DNA of 40,503 nt, from positions 1 through 40,503 of the forward strand of contig JAMWCP010000003.1 of assembly GCA_023819665.1 (NCBI GenBank). Reading direction: 5' to 3'. The stretch's first letter is position 1. Every line of letters starts with the position of its first letter. Below are positions 18,172-27,821 of the stretch, one piece after another. The notes beneath the pieces are model-generated. The model was not told the DNA's origin. It ran no database searches and was given only the letters and a program-made list of their open reading frames with translations. This stretch comes from Candidatus Omnitrophota bacterium (lineage in GTDB: Bacteria > Omnitrophota > Gorgyraeia > Gygaellales > JAMWCP01). Position numbers and translations under genes: made by a program.

Positions 18172-19605
18172 ATGGAATACGACGTCGTTATTGGTTTAGA
18201 GACACATGTCCAACTAAAAACAAAAACCAAGGCATTCTGTAGTTGTTCTACTGAATTTGGACAGGTGCCTAATACTAGCATTTGTCCAGTTTGCTTGGGG
18301 TTGCCGGGAAGTTTGCCGGTATTGAATAAGCTGGCGTTAGAATTTGCAGTTAAGACTGCTTTGGCGCTTAACTGTCGGATTCAGAGATACTTTCGTTTTG
18401 ATCGTAAAAACTATTTTTATCCGGATTTACCTAAAAATTATCAAATTTCTCAATATGATTTACCTGTGGCTTTGCAAGGTTTTTTAGAGATTGAGCCTCA
18501 AGAGGGAGTAAGGAAATGTATTGAGATAAAGAGGATTCATTTAGAAGAAGATGCAGGAAAGTTAATTCATACTGAAGGTTATTCTTTGATTGATTTTAAT
18601 CGTGCAGGAATTCCTCTTTTAGAAATTGTAAGCGAACCACAAATAAATTCTCCAGAAGAAGCATATGAGTATCTTTTGAGTTTAAAAGAAATTTTGCGTT
18701 ACTTAGAGGTATCGGATTGTGATATGGAAAAAGGGTCTTTGCGTTGTGATGCTAATATCTCCTTAAAAAAAAGAGATCACTTTCAGTTAGGAGCTAAGAT
18801 AGAGCTTAAGAATATGAATTCATTTAAAGCGGTAAAAGATGCACTTGCTTACGAGATTGAACGACAGAGTAAATTATTAGATAAAGGTAGAATATTAACC
18901 CAAGAGACTCGTCTATGGGATGCAAAGGAGGTGAGGACAGTTTCTATGCGTACAAAGGAATCTGCACCAGATTATCGTTATTTTCCCGAACCCGATCTTC
19001 TACCTTTTGTTTTAGAAGATTCTTATATAGAAAAGATAAAAGAGTCTTTACCGGAGTTACCTTATTACAAAAAACATAGATTCATCGAGACATATGGATT
19101 ATCTTTCAATGAGGCAAGGTTTATTGTTTCAGAGAAAAAATTAGCAGATTATTTTGAGTTATGTGTAAATTTGTTTCCTTTTCCAAAAATAATATATAAT
19201 TGGATTGTTGGTCCGTTGATGGGAGAACTTAACGAACGAAAGATAAGCATAGAAGATATAAATATCTTACCACAAGACTTTGTTTGTCTGATTAAAGATG
19301 TAGAATCAGATAAGATAAATAGTCTTAAAGCAAAAGAGGTGTTAAAGAAAATTCTTGATACAGCTAAATCCTATGCGGAAGTTATCAAAGAAGAGTCGGT
19401 TATTATGATCTCTGATAGTAATATTTTAAAAGGAGTAGTTCAGAAGGTGTTAGATGAGAATCCTAAATCAGTTTCGGATTATAAATCAGGAAAGACCAAT
19501 GCCTTGATGTTTTTAGTAGGACAGGTAATGAAGAAGACGCAGAATAACGCGGATCCTAAGATTGTCCAGAAATTACTTAAAGAACTTTTGGATGGTAGTG
19601 TTTGA
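18172..19605 (+). CDS. gatB: Asp-tRNA(Asn)/Glu-tRNA(Gln) amidotransferase subunit B
   Basis: 'VIGLETHVQLKTKTKAFCSCSTEFG...NTSICPVCLGLPGSLPVLN'. Confidence 0.97.
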   Translation: MEYDVVIGLETHVQLKTKTKAFCSCSTEFGQVPNTSICPVCLGLPGSLPVLNKLALEFAVKTALALNCRIQRYFRFDRKNYFYPDLPKNYQISQYDLPVALQGFLEIEPQEGVRKCIEIKRIHLEEDAGKLIHTEGYSLIDFNRAGIPLLEIVSEPQINSPEEAYEYLLSLKEILRYLEVSDCDMEKGSLRCDANISLKKRDHFQLGAKIELKNMNSFKAVKDALAYEIERQSKLLDKGRILTQETRLWDAKEVRTVSMRTKESAPDYRYFPEPDLLPFVLEDSYIEKIKESLPELPYYKKHRFIETYGLSFNEARFIVSEKKLADYFELCVNLFPFPKIIYNWIVGPLMGELNERKISIEDINILPQDFVCLIKDVESDKINSLKAKEVLKKILDTAKSYAEVIKEESVIMISDSNILKGVVQKVLDENPKSVSDYKSGKTNALMFLVGQVMKKTQNNADPKIVQKLLKELLDGSV

Positions 19606-19615
19606 AAAAGATAAG

Positions 19616-20884
19616 ATGAAAAAAATAAACCGTATATTTTTTATATTAGTTTTTATCTCAATTTTAATTTGGATTAGAAATTCGTTTTCGGCATCCACCT
19701 TGGAGCGCAAAAAGAAAGAAGAGCTTTACCGTGAGATTGAAATTTTTTCTTCGGCTTTGGGTATTATAGAAAGTGATTATGTAGAAGAGGTTTCATATAG
19801 GGATCTTATCTACGGAGCATTAAAAGGAATGCTTTCTAGTCTTGATGCGCATAGTCAGTTTCTTGATCCGGAGAGTTATAAAGAGTTGAAAATGGAGACA
19901 GAGGGAAGGTTTGGAGGTTTAGGGATGGAGATAACTATAAAAGATGGTCTTTTGACTGTAGTTTCACCTATCGAAGATACACCCGCTTGGAAAGCAGGAA
20001 TAAAACCCGCTGACCGTATTGTTAAGATCAACGGTCAGTCCACACGTAATATTACTTTAGATGAAGCGGTAAAAAAGTTAAGAGGAAAGCCGGGTACAGA
20101 GGTATATCTTACTATTTTAAGAGAATCAGTGGGTAAGGTTTTAGATTTTAAATTAACGCGTGATATTATAAAACTGCAGGATATTAAAGAAGCCAAAATT
20201 TTGGAAGACAAAATCGGCTATATTCGGATAGTAGAATTTAGAGAGAATACTTATCTTCAGTTAGAACAGGCCTTGAAGCGCCTAAAAGAAGAAGGGGTGT
20301 CTGCTTTAATATTAGACCTTCGGAACAATCCGGGAGGATTATTGGATAGCGCAGTAAAGATTGCAGGAAAATTTATTGAAAGAAAAAAACTCATTGTTTC
20401 TACTAAAGGTAAAAAAGAAAATCAAAGTATAGATTTCTTTTCTGAAGAAAACGATCCTATTTTGGATATACCTATGGTAATATTGGTAAATAAAGGTTCC
20501 GCTTCTGGCTCAGAGATTGTAGCTTCTGCTCTCCAGGATTATAATAGAGCAATTATTTTAGGAGAGAAGACTTTTGGGAAAGGTTCGGTGCAGACAATCT
20601 TTCCCTTATCCGATGGTTCTGCTTTAAAACTTACTACCAGTAAGTATTTTACTCCTAAAGGTAGACTTATTCATAATGAAGGAGTGATGCCGGATATTGT
20701 AGTACAACAGAAAGAATTAAATTCTGAATCTGTAAATGATAAACCTCTGGATATATTTGACCAATTAGAGGATAAAAAAGATGCTCCTTCTTTGACGCAG
20801 CCCTTAGATTATAAAGATGACTTACAGCTTCAACGCGCGGTAGATCTTTTAAAAGCAATTCAGATTTACCAACATAAAAAATAG
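19616..20884 (+). CDS. S41 family C-terminal processing peptidase with PDZ domain
   Basis: 'FGGLGMEITIKDGLLTVVSPIEDTPAWKAGIKPADRI', 'NKGSASGSEIVASALQD', 'GEKTFGKGSVQT'; ATG 19616 preferred. Confidence 0.93.
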   Translation: MKKINRIFFILVFISILIWIRNSFSASTLERKKKEELYREIEIFSSALGIIESDYVEEVSYRDLIYGALKGMLSSLDAHSQFLDPESYKELKMETEGRFGGLGMEITIKDGLLTVVSPIEDTPAWKAGIKPADRIVKINGQSTRNITLDEAVKKLRGKPGTEVYLTILRESVGKVLDFKLTRDIIKLQDIKEAKILEDKIGYIRIVEFRENTYLQLEQALKRLKEEGVSALILDLRNNPGGLLDSAVKIAGKFIERKKLIVSTKGKKENQSIDFFSEENDPILDIPMVILVNKGSASGSEIVASALQDYNRAIILGEKTFGKGSVQTIFPLSDGSALKLTTSKYFTPKGRLIHNEGVMPDIVVQQKELNSESVNDKPLDIFDQLEDKKDAPSLTQPLDYKDDLQLQRAVDLLKAIQIYQHKK

Positions 20885-20888
20885 AAAT

Positions 20889-21677
20889 ATGAGGAATTTA
20901 ATAAGATATAGGATAGTTGGGAGTATTTTGTTGTTGATTATTTTTATTCAGGCAGGATTTATCTGGAGATTCTTTTTTAAAAAAAGACTGATAGGGCGGT
21001 TTCCTGTAATAAAAGGGGAAATAGTAATTGTTTTAGATGATTGGGGATATAATCTAGATAATTTAGAAATATTAAAAGAAATACCTCAACCTTTAGTATT
21101 GGCTATTTTACCTCATCTGGAATATTCTCGAGAGATTTCAGATTTTGCTAAATCAATCGGTAAAGAAGTAATTTTGCATCTTCCTCTGGAGCCCAAAAAG
21201 AGCAGCGATTATTTGGGCTGGGAAAAATTTACTATCACTGTTAATATGGGTGAAGAAGAGATAAAAAGGATTGTTTCTAAAGCCATAATTAATTTAGGAG
21301 AAGTAAAAGGTGTTTCCAATCATATGGGTTCACGTGCTACAGAACACGAAAAAACAATGAACGTAATCTTTAAGGAAATTAAGAAGAGAGGGTTTTATTT
21401 TTTGGATAACCGTGTTAGTGGTGGTTCTATTTGTAGATATTTATCAAAGAAGCTCTCCTTAAAATTTATCAGTAGAGATATTTTTTTAGATAACGAAAAG
21501 AGGATTGATTATATAAAAACTCAACTGAATAAATTGAAAATTATAGCTTTAAACAAAGGCCACGCAGTAGGAGTGGGACATAATCGTCCTTTAACGCTTA
21601 AGATCTTGAAAGAAGAACTTCCTAAAATAGAAAAAGAGGGATTTAAGTTTGTTTTTTTATCAGAATTAATTAAATAA
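20889..21677 (+). CDS. Divergent polysaccharide deacetylase family protein
   Basis: 'IVLDDWGYNLDNLEILKEIPQPLVLAILPHLEYS', 'VSNHMGSRATEHEKTM', 'GHAVGVGH'. Confidence 0.88.
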   Translation: MRNLIRYRIVGSILLLIIFIQAGFIWRFFFKKRLIGRFPVIKGEIVIVLDDWGYNLDNLEILKEIPQPLVLAILPHLEYSREISDFAKSIGKEVILHLPLEPKKSSDYLGWEKFTITVNMGEEEIKRIVSKAIINLGEVKGVSNHMGSRATEHEKTMNVIFKEIKKRGFYFLDNRVSGGSICRYLSKKLSLKFISRDIFLDNEKRIDYIKTQLNKLKIIALNKGHAVGVGHNRPLTLKILKEELPKIEKEGFKFVFLSELIK

Positions 21678-21679
21678 AG

Positions 21680-22702
21680 ATGAATATATTAGGGATCGAA
21701 ACATCCTGTGATGAAACCTCCCTTTCTCTGATAAAAGATGGAGAAAAAATTTTAAATCAACAGACTTCTTCTAGTTTAAGATATCACCGTAAGTACGGCG
21801 GAGTGGTTCCTGAGATTGCTTCCCGTATGCATTTAGAGGTAATTGGTTTTTTGTTTGAAGTTTTATGGAAGCAAAGTGGATTGACTCCTAAAGATATAAA
21901 TTTAGTAGCAGTGACTACCGGTCCCGGTCTTTTGGGATCTTTATTGGTAGGGGTATGTTTTGCTAAAGCCATTTCTTACGCTTTAGATGTTTCTTTGGTA
22001 GGAGTAAATCATCTTCACGGACATCTCTATGCAGTTTTTTTAGGTGAGGAGCGTAAAAAGATAAAATTCCCATTTATAGGTTTAGTAGTTTCAGGGGGAC
22101 ATACGTGTTTATTTTATGTAAGGGATTTTTTGGAACCGTACTTATTGGGCTCTACTCTTGATGATGCATGTGGAGAAGTTTTAGATAAAGTTGCCCGTGT
22201 TCTCAACTTAGGCTATCCCGGTGGTCCAATTATTGAAAGATTAGCTAGGAAAGGTAACCCTAAGGGTATTCATTTTAATCCCATCAAAACAAAAAATCCA
22301 TTGGATTTTAGTTTCAGTGGGGTAAAAACCGCTGTGCTTTATTATTTGAAGCAGAGAGGATATAAAATAGATTCTCTTAGTAAAAGCATAAAAGTTCCTT
22401 TAGGATTAATTAGAGATATCTGTGCTTCTTTTCAGGAAGTTGTTTTTGATTCTTTGATAGAAAAATCTTTACTTGCTTGTAAACTTAAAAAAGTAGATAC
22501 TGTGGTAGTAGGCGGAGGGGTAGCAATAAATAATCGGCTAAGAGAGAAATTTTTTATTTCTGCAAAAAAAGAAAAAATAAAAGTTTATTTTTCTCCTCCT
22601 CAATTATGTTTAGATAACGCTAGTATGATTGCAGGTTTAGGGTATATATTATTTAAATTTGGTAAGAGAGATAGTTTTACTTTAAAGATACACACTGATT
22701 AA
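21680..22702 (+). CDS. tsaD: tRNA threonylcarbamoyladenosine biosynthesis protein TsaD
   Basis: 'MNILGIETSCDETSLSLI', 'GVNHLHGHLYAVFL', 'LVVSGGHTCL', 'LGYPGGPIIERLA', 'VVVGGGVAIN'. Confidence 0.97.
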   Translation: MNILGIETSCDETSLSLIKDGEKILNQQTSSSLRYHRKYGGVVPEIASRMHLEVIGFLFEVLWKQSGLTPKDINLVAVTTGPGLLGSLLVGVCFAKAISYALDVSLVGVNHLHGHLYAVFLGEERKKIKFPFIGLVVSGGHTCLFYVRDFLEPYLLGSTLDDACGEVLDKVARVLNLGYPGGPIIERLARKGNPKGIHFNPIKTKNPLDFSFSGVKTAVLYYLKQRGYKIDSLSKSIKVPLGLIRDICASFQEVVFDSLIEKSLLACKLKKVDTVVVGGGVAINNRLREKFFISAKKEKIKVYFSPPQLCLDNASMIAGLGYILFKFGKRDSFTLKIHTD

Positions 22703-22716
22703 AAGGGAGGTTAACA

Positions 22717-23166
22717 ATGTCAGATAGATTAGTTTTTTTAAGGCTCCTTATTTCTTTATTATTAGGTGGTCTTGTAGGATTAGAACGTCAGTTCCATCGG
22801 AGAACCGCAGGATTGCGTACCCATATATTGGTCTGTATGGGGTCGTGTCTTATTATGTTGACATCTCTTTATGTTTTTGATATATATAAAGAAAAAGTTA
22901 ATTTAGATCCCGCCAGAATCGCCGCGGGGGTAATTACCGGGATTGGGTTTTTGGGTGCAGGAACAATTATAAGAGCGGGAGAGGCAGTAAAAGGACTTAC
23001 TACCGCTGCTAGTTTATGGTTGGTAGCAGGAATTGGTTTAGCGGTAGGTTGTGGTTTTTATAGTGCGAGTATTTTTGTTACCGTTTTAGGATTAATTACT
23101 CTTTTTTTCTTAAGGTACATAGAGAATCTCTTTTTTGATTCTAAAATAGATAGGTCTGAAAAATAA
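22717..23166 (+). CDS. MgtC/SapB family membrane protein
   Basis: 'LLGGLVGLERQFHRRTAGLRTHILVCMGSCLIML', 'ITGIGFLGAGTIIRAGEAVKGLTTAASLW'. Confidence 0.93.
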   Translation: MSDRLVFLRLLISLLLGGLVGLERQFHRRTAGLRTHILVCMGSCLIMLTSLYVFDIYKEKVNLDPARIAAGVITGIGFLGAGTIIRAGEAVKGLTTAASLWLVAGIGLAVGCGFYSASIFVTVLGLITLFFLRYIENLFFDSKIDRSEK

Positions 23167-23192
23167 ATTAAACTTGTAGGAAGGAGGTGAGT

Positions 23193-23693
23193 ATGGCTTT
23201 AGTCAAGAAACCGCAAGAAAAAATTTTAGACGTAGATGCTTTTCTTCAGGGAAATCTGTCTTTTAAAGAACCCGTTAATTTAAAAATAAATGGGAGATTT
23301 GAGGGGAATTTAGAGACTAAAGGAAACCTTACTATTGGTACCTCAGCGGTAGTAAATGCAGAAATTATCGGAGAAAATATTATTATTGCAGGAAAAGTTA
23401 AAGGTAAGATAGTGGCTAACCATTTGCTTACTCTTTTGCCCACTGCGGTAGTAGAAGGAGAGATTTTCCCGGCGCGTTTAAATGTAGCGGAAGGAGCAAT
23501 CTTTGAAGGAAGTTGTAGAATGTTACAGGATGTATTTAATGTGGAAGAATTAGCACGTTATCTGGAATTGGATACAACCAGTATTTTAGAACTGGCAAAT
23601 GCAGGTAAAATTCCTGCTTTCAAAGATGGTGAGGAATGGAAATTTGAACGCCGAGCCATAGATAATTGGCTTGTTTCAAATAGATTGAAATAG
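23193..23693 (+). CDS. Bactofilin domain fused to C-terminal excisionase-type HTH
   Basis: Polymerizing beta-helix repeats 'FKEPVNLKINGRFEGNLETKGNLTIGTSAVVNAEI..AGKVKGKIVANHLLTLLPTAVVEGEI' then 'FNVEELARYLELDTTSILELANAGKIPAFKDGEEWKFERRAIDNWL'; RBS aaggagg before ATG 23193. Confidence 0.85.
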   Translation: MALVKKPQEKILDVDAFLQGNLSFKEPVNLKINGRFEGNLETKGNLTIGTSAVVNAEIIGENIIIAGKVKGKIVANHLLTLLPTAVVEGEIFPARLNVAEGAIFEGSCRMLQDVFNVEELARYLELDTTSILELANAGKIPAFKDGEEWKFERRAIDNWLVSNRLK

Positions 23694-23697
23694 GAGT

Positions 23698-24006
23698 ATG
23701 CCCCAAGAAAAATTACTTACAGTAAGAGAGGTTTCTATTTTGCTTCATCTTACCGAGAAAGAGGTATTGGATTTAGTAGAGAAAGGACAAATCCCTGCTT
23801 ATAAAGTAGCAGGGATATATTTAAGGTTTAGACGCAATGATATAGAGGAATTTAAAAAAGAGAGATTAAAGTCAGGTGAGTTGTCCCCTCAATCTAAAAT
23901 AACTTTAAAGGAAAAAATATATGATTTTTTATATTTTAATGATTTCTATATCTTTTCCCTTTTTTTGATTATCTGGTTAATTGTTATAATTATTAAGAGT
24001 CAATAG
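23698..24006 (+). CDS. Excisionase-type HTH protein with C-terminal TM helix
   Basis: 'LLTVREVSILLHLTEKEVLDLVEKGQIPAYKVAGIYLRFRRNDIEEFKKE' plus 'FYIFSLFLIIWLIVIIIKSQ'. Confidence 0.8.
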   Translation: MPQEKLLTVREVSILLHLTEKEVLDLVEKGQIPAYKVAGIYLRFRRNDIEEFKKERLKSGELSPQSKITLKEKIYDFLYFNDFYIFSLFLIIWLIVIIIKSQ

Positions 24007-24039
24007 AAGGATAGTTTGGGGTTGATCAGGATAGATAAA

Positions 24040-24462
24040 ATGAGAAGTATTAAGATAGAAGAGGCTGTTCGTTTTCATGGACATTTAGGCCCATGGTTGA
24101 TAATGGGGATTTTGGCAGGGGAATTCGCTTTAAAGAGATTGAAGGCAGAAAAATATTTTGGATTAGATGTTAAAGTCAGCGGAGCAAATGATAAGCCTCG
24201 TTCTTGTATTATTGATGGTTTACAGCTTTCTTCAGGGGCAACTTATGGAAAGGGGAATATTAAAAAGTTAAGTAATCATTCTAAAATTGAAATTATTTTT
24301 GTAAATAAAAAAAATAATAAAAAATTAATCTTGATACCAAAAGAGAAAATAGTTAAAGAATTAGATAGGATAACTTCTCATAGAGAGTCGGAAGAAATAG
24401 CGAAAAATTTGTATAAGAAAGATTGCCTACAAATTTTTGACTTAATCTACCATAATTTATAA
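24040..24462 (+). CDS. Formylmethanofuran dehydrogenase subunit E (FmdE/FwdE)-like protein
   Basis: 'AVRFHGHLGPWLIMGILAGEFALKRL...NDKPRSCIIDGLQLSSGATYGKGNI'; no C-terminal zinc finger; ATG 24040 preferred. Confidence 0.78.
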   Translation: MRSIKIEEAVRFHGHLGPWLIMGILAGEFALKRLKAEKYFGLDVKVSGANDKPRSCIIDGLQLSSGATYGKGNIKKLSNHSKIEIIFVNKKNNKKLILIPKEKIVKELDRITSHRESEEIAKNLYKKDCLQIFDLIYHNL

Positions 24463-24475
24463 TCGGAGTACCGAT

Positions 24476-25804
24476 ATGGCTCTATCGGGTTTAGAGATAT
24501 ATAAACTTCTTCCGAAGACCAACTGTCGAGAATGCGGATTTTCTACGTGTTTAGCTTTTGCTATGCAGTTGGCAAAAAAGGCAGTAGCTTTAGATAAATG
24601 CCCTTTCTTAACAGAAGAGTCAAAAAAAATTTTGGAGGAATTGAATCTTCCGGCAATAAAATTAATTACCATTGGTAAAAACGATCAAAGAGTACAGATT
24701 GGTAATGAGAATGTGCTTTTTCGACACGAGGAGAGATTTTATAATCCGCCGGGGATAGGCATTATTATTAACGATGATTTAGCGCAGACCGAGGTACTTA
24801 ATATTATTAGAAAGATAAAGGATTTAGAATTTGAACGTATAGGACAGAGGCTCAAAATAGAACTCCTCGCCATAAGAAATAGATCTTCAGAAGAAAATTT
24901 TTTAAAAACCATAGACCTAGTAGTTCATAATACTTCTTTTGCCCTTGTTCTGATGTGCGAAGAACCCCGTAGAGTTAAAAAAGTATTAGAGTTATATAAA
25001 GATTTAAGACCTCTTATCTACCGCATAACCCCAGATAACTTTTTACAATTCTCTCAATTACTTAAAGGAGATAATGTGCCTGTAGTGGTATGGAGTGAGG
25101 ATTTAGAAGGAATTTCTTATTTGACTCAACAGTTAAACAGAAATCAGATAAACGAATTAGTTTTGGAGGTAAGCAATAAATCTCCGGCTTTTGCCCTATG
25201 GCAACTTACCCAAATAAGAAGACTCTCTTTAAAGAAAAAAGAGCGGAGTTTAGGATATCCTGTTTTGGTGTTAATAGAAAATCAGGATAAAGACTTAAGT
25301 CTTTTATTTACAGTTAGTTATATTGCTAAATATGCGGGGATTATACTTCTGGATACATTTTCTCCAGAAGATATTTTTGGTATTTTAACTTTAAGACAGA
25401 ATATATATACTGATCCCCAAAAACCTTTACAGATTGAACCAAAACTTTATAGTATTGGAAGTGTAAATACTTATTCTCCTGTGCTGGTTACTACCAACTT
25501 TTCTCTTACCTATTATACCGTCTTAGGAGAAGTGGAGGCCAGCAGAGTCCCTTCTTATATATTAAGTGTAAACACAGAGGGAATGTCAGTCTTAACCGCA
25601 TGGGCAGCAGAAAAATTTACTCCGGAGAGTATTATTGAAGCAATTGAAAAGTCGGAGTTAAAAAAGTTCGTCAATCACAATCGTATAATTATTCCCGGTT
25701 ATGTAGCAATGATGAGCGGAGATTTGCAAGAGAAGTCAGGTTGGCAGGTAATAGTAGGTCCAAGGGAGGCTGCGGGAATACCTAGGTTTTTAAGAGATTT
25801 ATAA
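24476..25804 (+). CDS. acsC: Corrinoid iron-sulfur protein large subunit (acetyl-CoA decarbonylase/synthase gamma)
   Basis: N-terminal 4Fe-4S motif 'LPKTNCRECGFSTCLAFAMQLAKKAVALDKCP'; C-terminal 'IPGYVAMMSGDLQEKSGWQVIVGPREAAGIPRFL'. Confidence 0.93.
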   Translation: MALSGLEIYKLLPKTNCRECGFSTCLAFAMQLAKKAVALDKCPFLTEESKKILEELNLPAIKLITIGKNDQRVQIGNENVLFRHEERFYNPPGIGIIINDDLAQTEVLNIIRKIKDLEFERIGQRLKIELLAIRNRSSEENFLKTIDLVVHNTSFALVLMCEEPRRVKKVLELYKDLRPLIYRITPDNFLQFSQLLKGDNVPVVVWSEDLEGISYLTQQLNRNQINELVLEVSNKSPAFALWQLTQIRRLSLKKKERSLGYPVLVLIENQDKDLSLLFTVSYIAKYAGIILLDTFSPEDIFGILTLRQNIYTDPQKPLQIEPKLYSIGSVNTYSPVLVTTNFSLTYYTVLGEVEASRVPSYILSVNTEGMSVLTAWAAEKFTPESIIEAIEKSELKKFVNHNRIIIPGYVAMMSGDLQEKSGWQVIVGPREAAGIPRFLRDL

Positions 25805-25889
25805 TTTTTATTTTAGGTTAAAGAATAAGAAATACTTAAACAAAGAAAACAGATAACGAAAATTATTGTAGGGTGGGAGAATTTATATT

Positions 25890-27821
25890 ATGGAAAAGTT
25901 TAAAGTTACTTTTTACCCGGATCATAAGACCGTTGAGATACAGAAGGGGCAGAGTATTCTTTCTGCTGCACTTGCCGCAGGTATCTATATCAACTCAAAT
26001 TGTGGGGGAGAGGGGATCTGTGGGAGATGTAAGATAATTTTAAGAAAGGGAGAGGTTTTTACTCAACCTAGTGGAAGACTTTCGTGGGAAGAGAGAAAAC
26101 ACAACTACTATCTCGCCTGTCTTACTACGGTGCAGAGCGATTTAGAGGTAGAGGTTCCTGAGGAATCACGGTTAAGTTTTGAAAAACTTGCTGTTGAAGA
26201 GATAGCATTGCGTTTTAAAGGATTTTATGAAAAACCTGAAAGTATTGAGACTACCCAATCAATTCTAGATGAAGTTTTTGTACATTCACCATTAGCTACC
26301 AAATTATATATAGAATTGCCTCCACCCAATTTAAATGACCGCGTAAGCGATCTCGAAAGGTTGTATCGAGAGATCCGCAAGAGACACGAAATCCCTATTA
26401 TTCAGACATGCCTTACTAATATAAGATCCTTAGGGCATCTTTTGCGGAATTCAGATTGGAAAGTGACGGTTACGTTGGGGAAGAGAGACGGGGTGGTAGA
26501 GATTGTTCTTGTTGAACCAAATAATACTTCTTTGCATAATTATGGGTTTGCTTTTGATATCGGAACCACTACCATCTGTGGTGAACTTATAGATCTGAAT
26601 AACAAAAAGATTTTAGGGGCACGTGCAATTTATAATAAACAAACAGTGTTTGGTCCTGATGTAATTACGCGTATCATCTACGGTTCGCAAGCCGATGGCT
26701 TGGAGAAGTTACATCATGCCGTCGTTGATGGAATGAATGAAATTATTCAAGAACTCATCCAAGAAGAAAAAATTGATTTAAACAATGTTACCTGTGTTCT
26801 CTGTGCCGGTAATCCTACCATGATCCATCTTTTACTTAAAATAGAACCTACTTATTTAAGGAGAGAGCCTTATATACCGGTTGCTAATTTTATCCCCACT
26901 ATCCGTGCCAGTGAGACAGGAATTAAGATAAATCCACGCGGACTACTTTTCTGTCTACCGGGGGTTTCTAGTTATTTAGGTGGAGATATAGTGGCAGGAG
27001 TACTTTCTTGCGGGATGTATAAAGAAGAGGGAATCTGTCTTTTGATTGATATTGGAACAAACGGAGAAATTGTTTTAGGAAATAGAGATTTTCTTGTAGG
27101 TTGTAGTGCTTCTGCAGGTCCTGCTTTTGAGGGCTCAGGAGTAAACTATGGTATGCGTGCCAGTGGTGGTGCTATACAGAAAGTGAAGATTTTACCCAAC
27201 GCTGATAAGGTAGAATTTTCTACTATCGGTAATATACCCGCACGGGGAATATGTGGTTCAGGATATATTGATATTCTGGCGCAGATGTTGATGACAGGGG
27301 TCATTGATCGTTCAGGAAAGATAAGATGGGAAGACCATCCGCGGATAAAACAAAGAGAGCTTGAGAAAGAGTTTATAATAGCTTTTAAAGAGGAGACTAA
27401 TTTGGATTCTGATATCGTAATTACTGAGACAGATATTGAGAATTTAAAACGTGCAAAAGCCGCCATCTTTGCGGCTACTTCTGTTTTAGTAAAACATATG
27501 AATTTGGATTTGAAACAGATAGAGAAAGTGTTTATTGCGGGTGGATTTGGTAGTTATCTAAATATTCAAAATGCTAAACTTATTGGTTTACTTCCAGATT
27601 TAGAAGAGAGAAGGTTTATCTTTGTAGGAAACAGCTCTTTGATAGGCGCATCTTATGTTCTTTTATCTCATCAGGCAATGCAGAGAGCAGAGGAGCTGGC
27701 ACACAAGATTACTTATTTTGAATTATCGGTGGATCACAGTTATATGGAAGAGTATATGGCTGCTTTGTTTTTCCCGCACACGGATATCTCAAGGTTCCCT
27801 AATCTTAAAGGCATGATATGA
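25890..27821 (+). CDS. RACo-like reductive activator of corrinoid protein (2Fe-2S ferredoxin plus ASKHA domain)
   Basis: 'NCGGEGICGRCKIILRKGEV..YLACLT', 'GFAFDIGTTTICGELIDL', 'LLIDIGTNGEIVLGN', 'GICGSGYIDILAQM'. Confidence 0.9.
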   Translation: MEKFKVTFYPDHKTVEIQKGQSILSAALAAGIYINSNCGGEGICGRCKIILRKGEVFTQPSGRLSWEERKHNYYLACLTTVQSDLEVEVPEESRLSFEKLAVEEIALRFKGFYEKPESIETTQSILDEVFVHSPLATKLYIELPPPNLNDRVSDLERLYREIRKRHEIPIIQTCLTNIRSLGHLLRNSDWKVTVTLGKRDGVVEIVLVEPNNTSLHNYGFAFDIGTTTICGELIDLNNKKILGARAIYNKQTVFGPDVITRIIYGSQADGLEKLHHAVVDGMNEIIQELIQEEKIDLNNVTCVLCAGNPTMIHLLLKIEPTYLRREPYIPVANFIPTIRASETGIKINPRGLLFCLPGVSSYLGGDIVAGVLSCGMYKEEGICLLIDIGTNGEIVLGNRDFLVGCSASAGPAFEGSGVNYGMRASGGAIQKVKILPNADKVEFSTIGNIPARGICGSGYIDILAQMLMTGVIDRSGKIRWEDHPRIKQRELEKEFIIAFKEETNLDSDIVITETDIENLKRAKAAIFAATSVLVKHMNLDLKQIEKVFIAGGFGSYLNIQNAKLIGLLPDLEERRFIFVGNSSLIGASYVLLSHQAMQRAEELAHKITYFELSVDHSYMEEYMAALFFPHTDISRFPNLKGMI

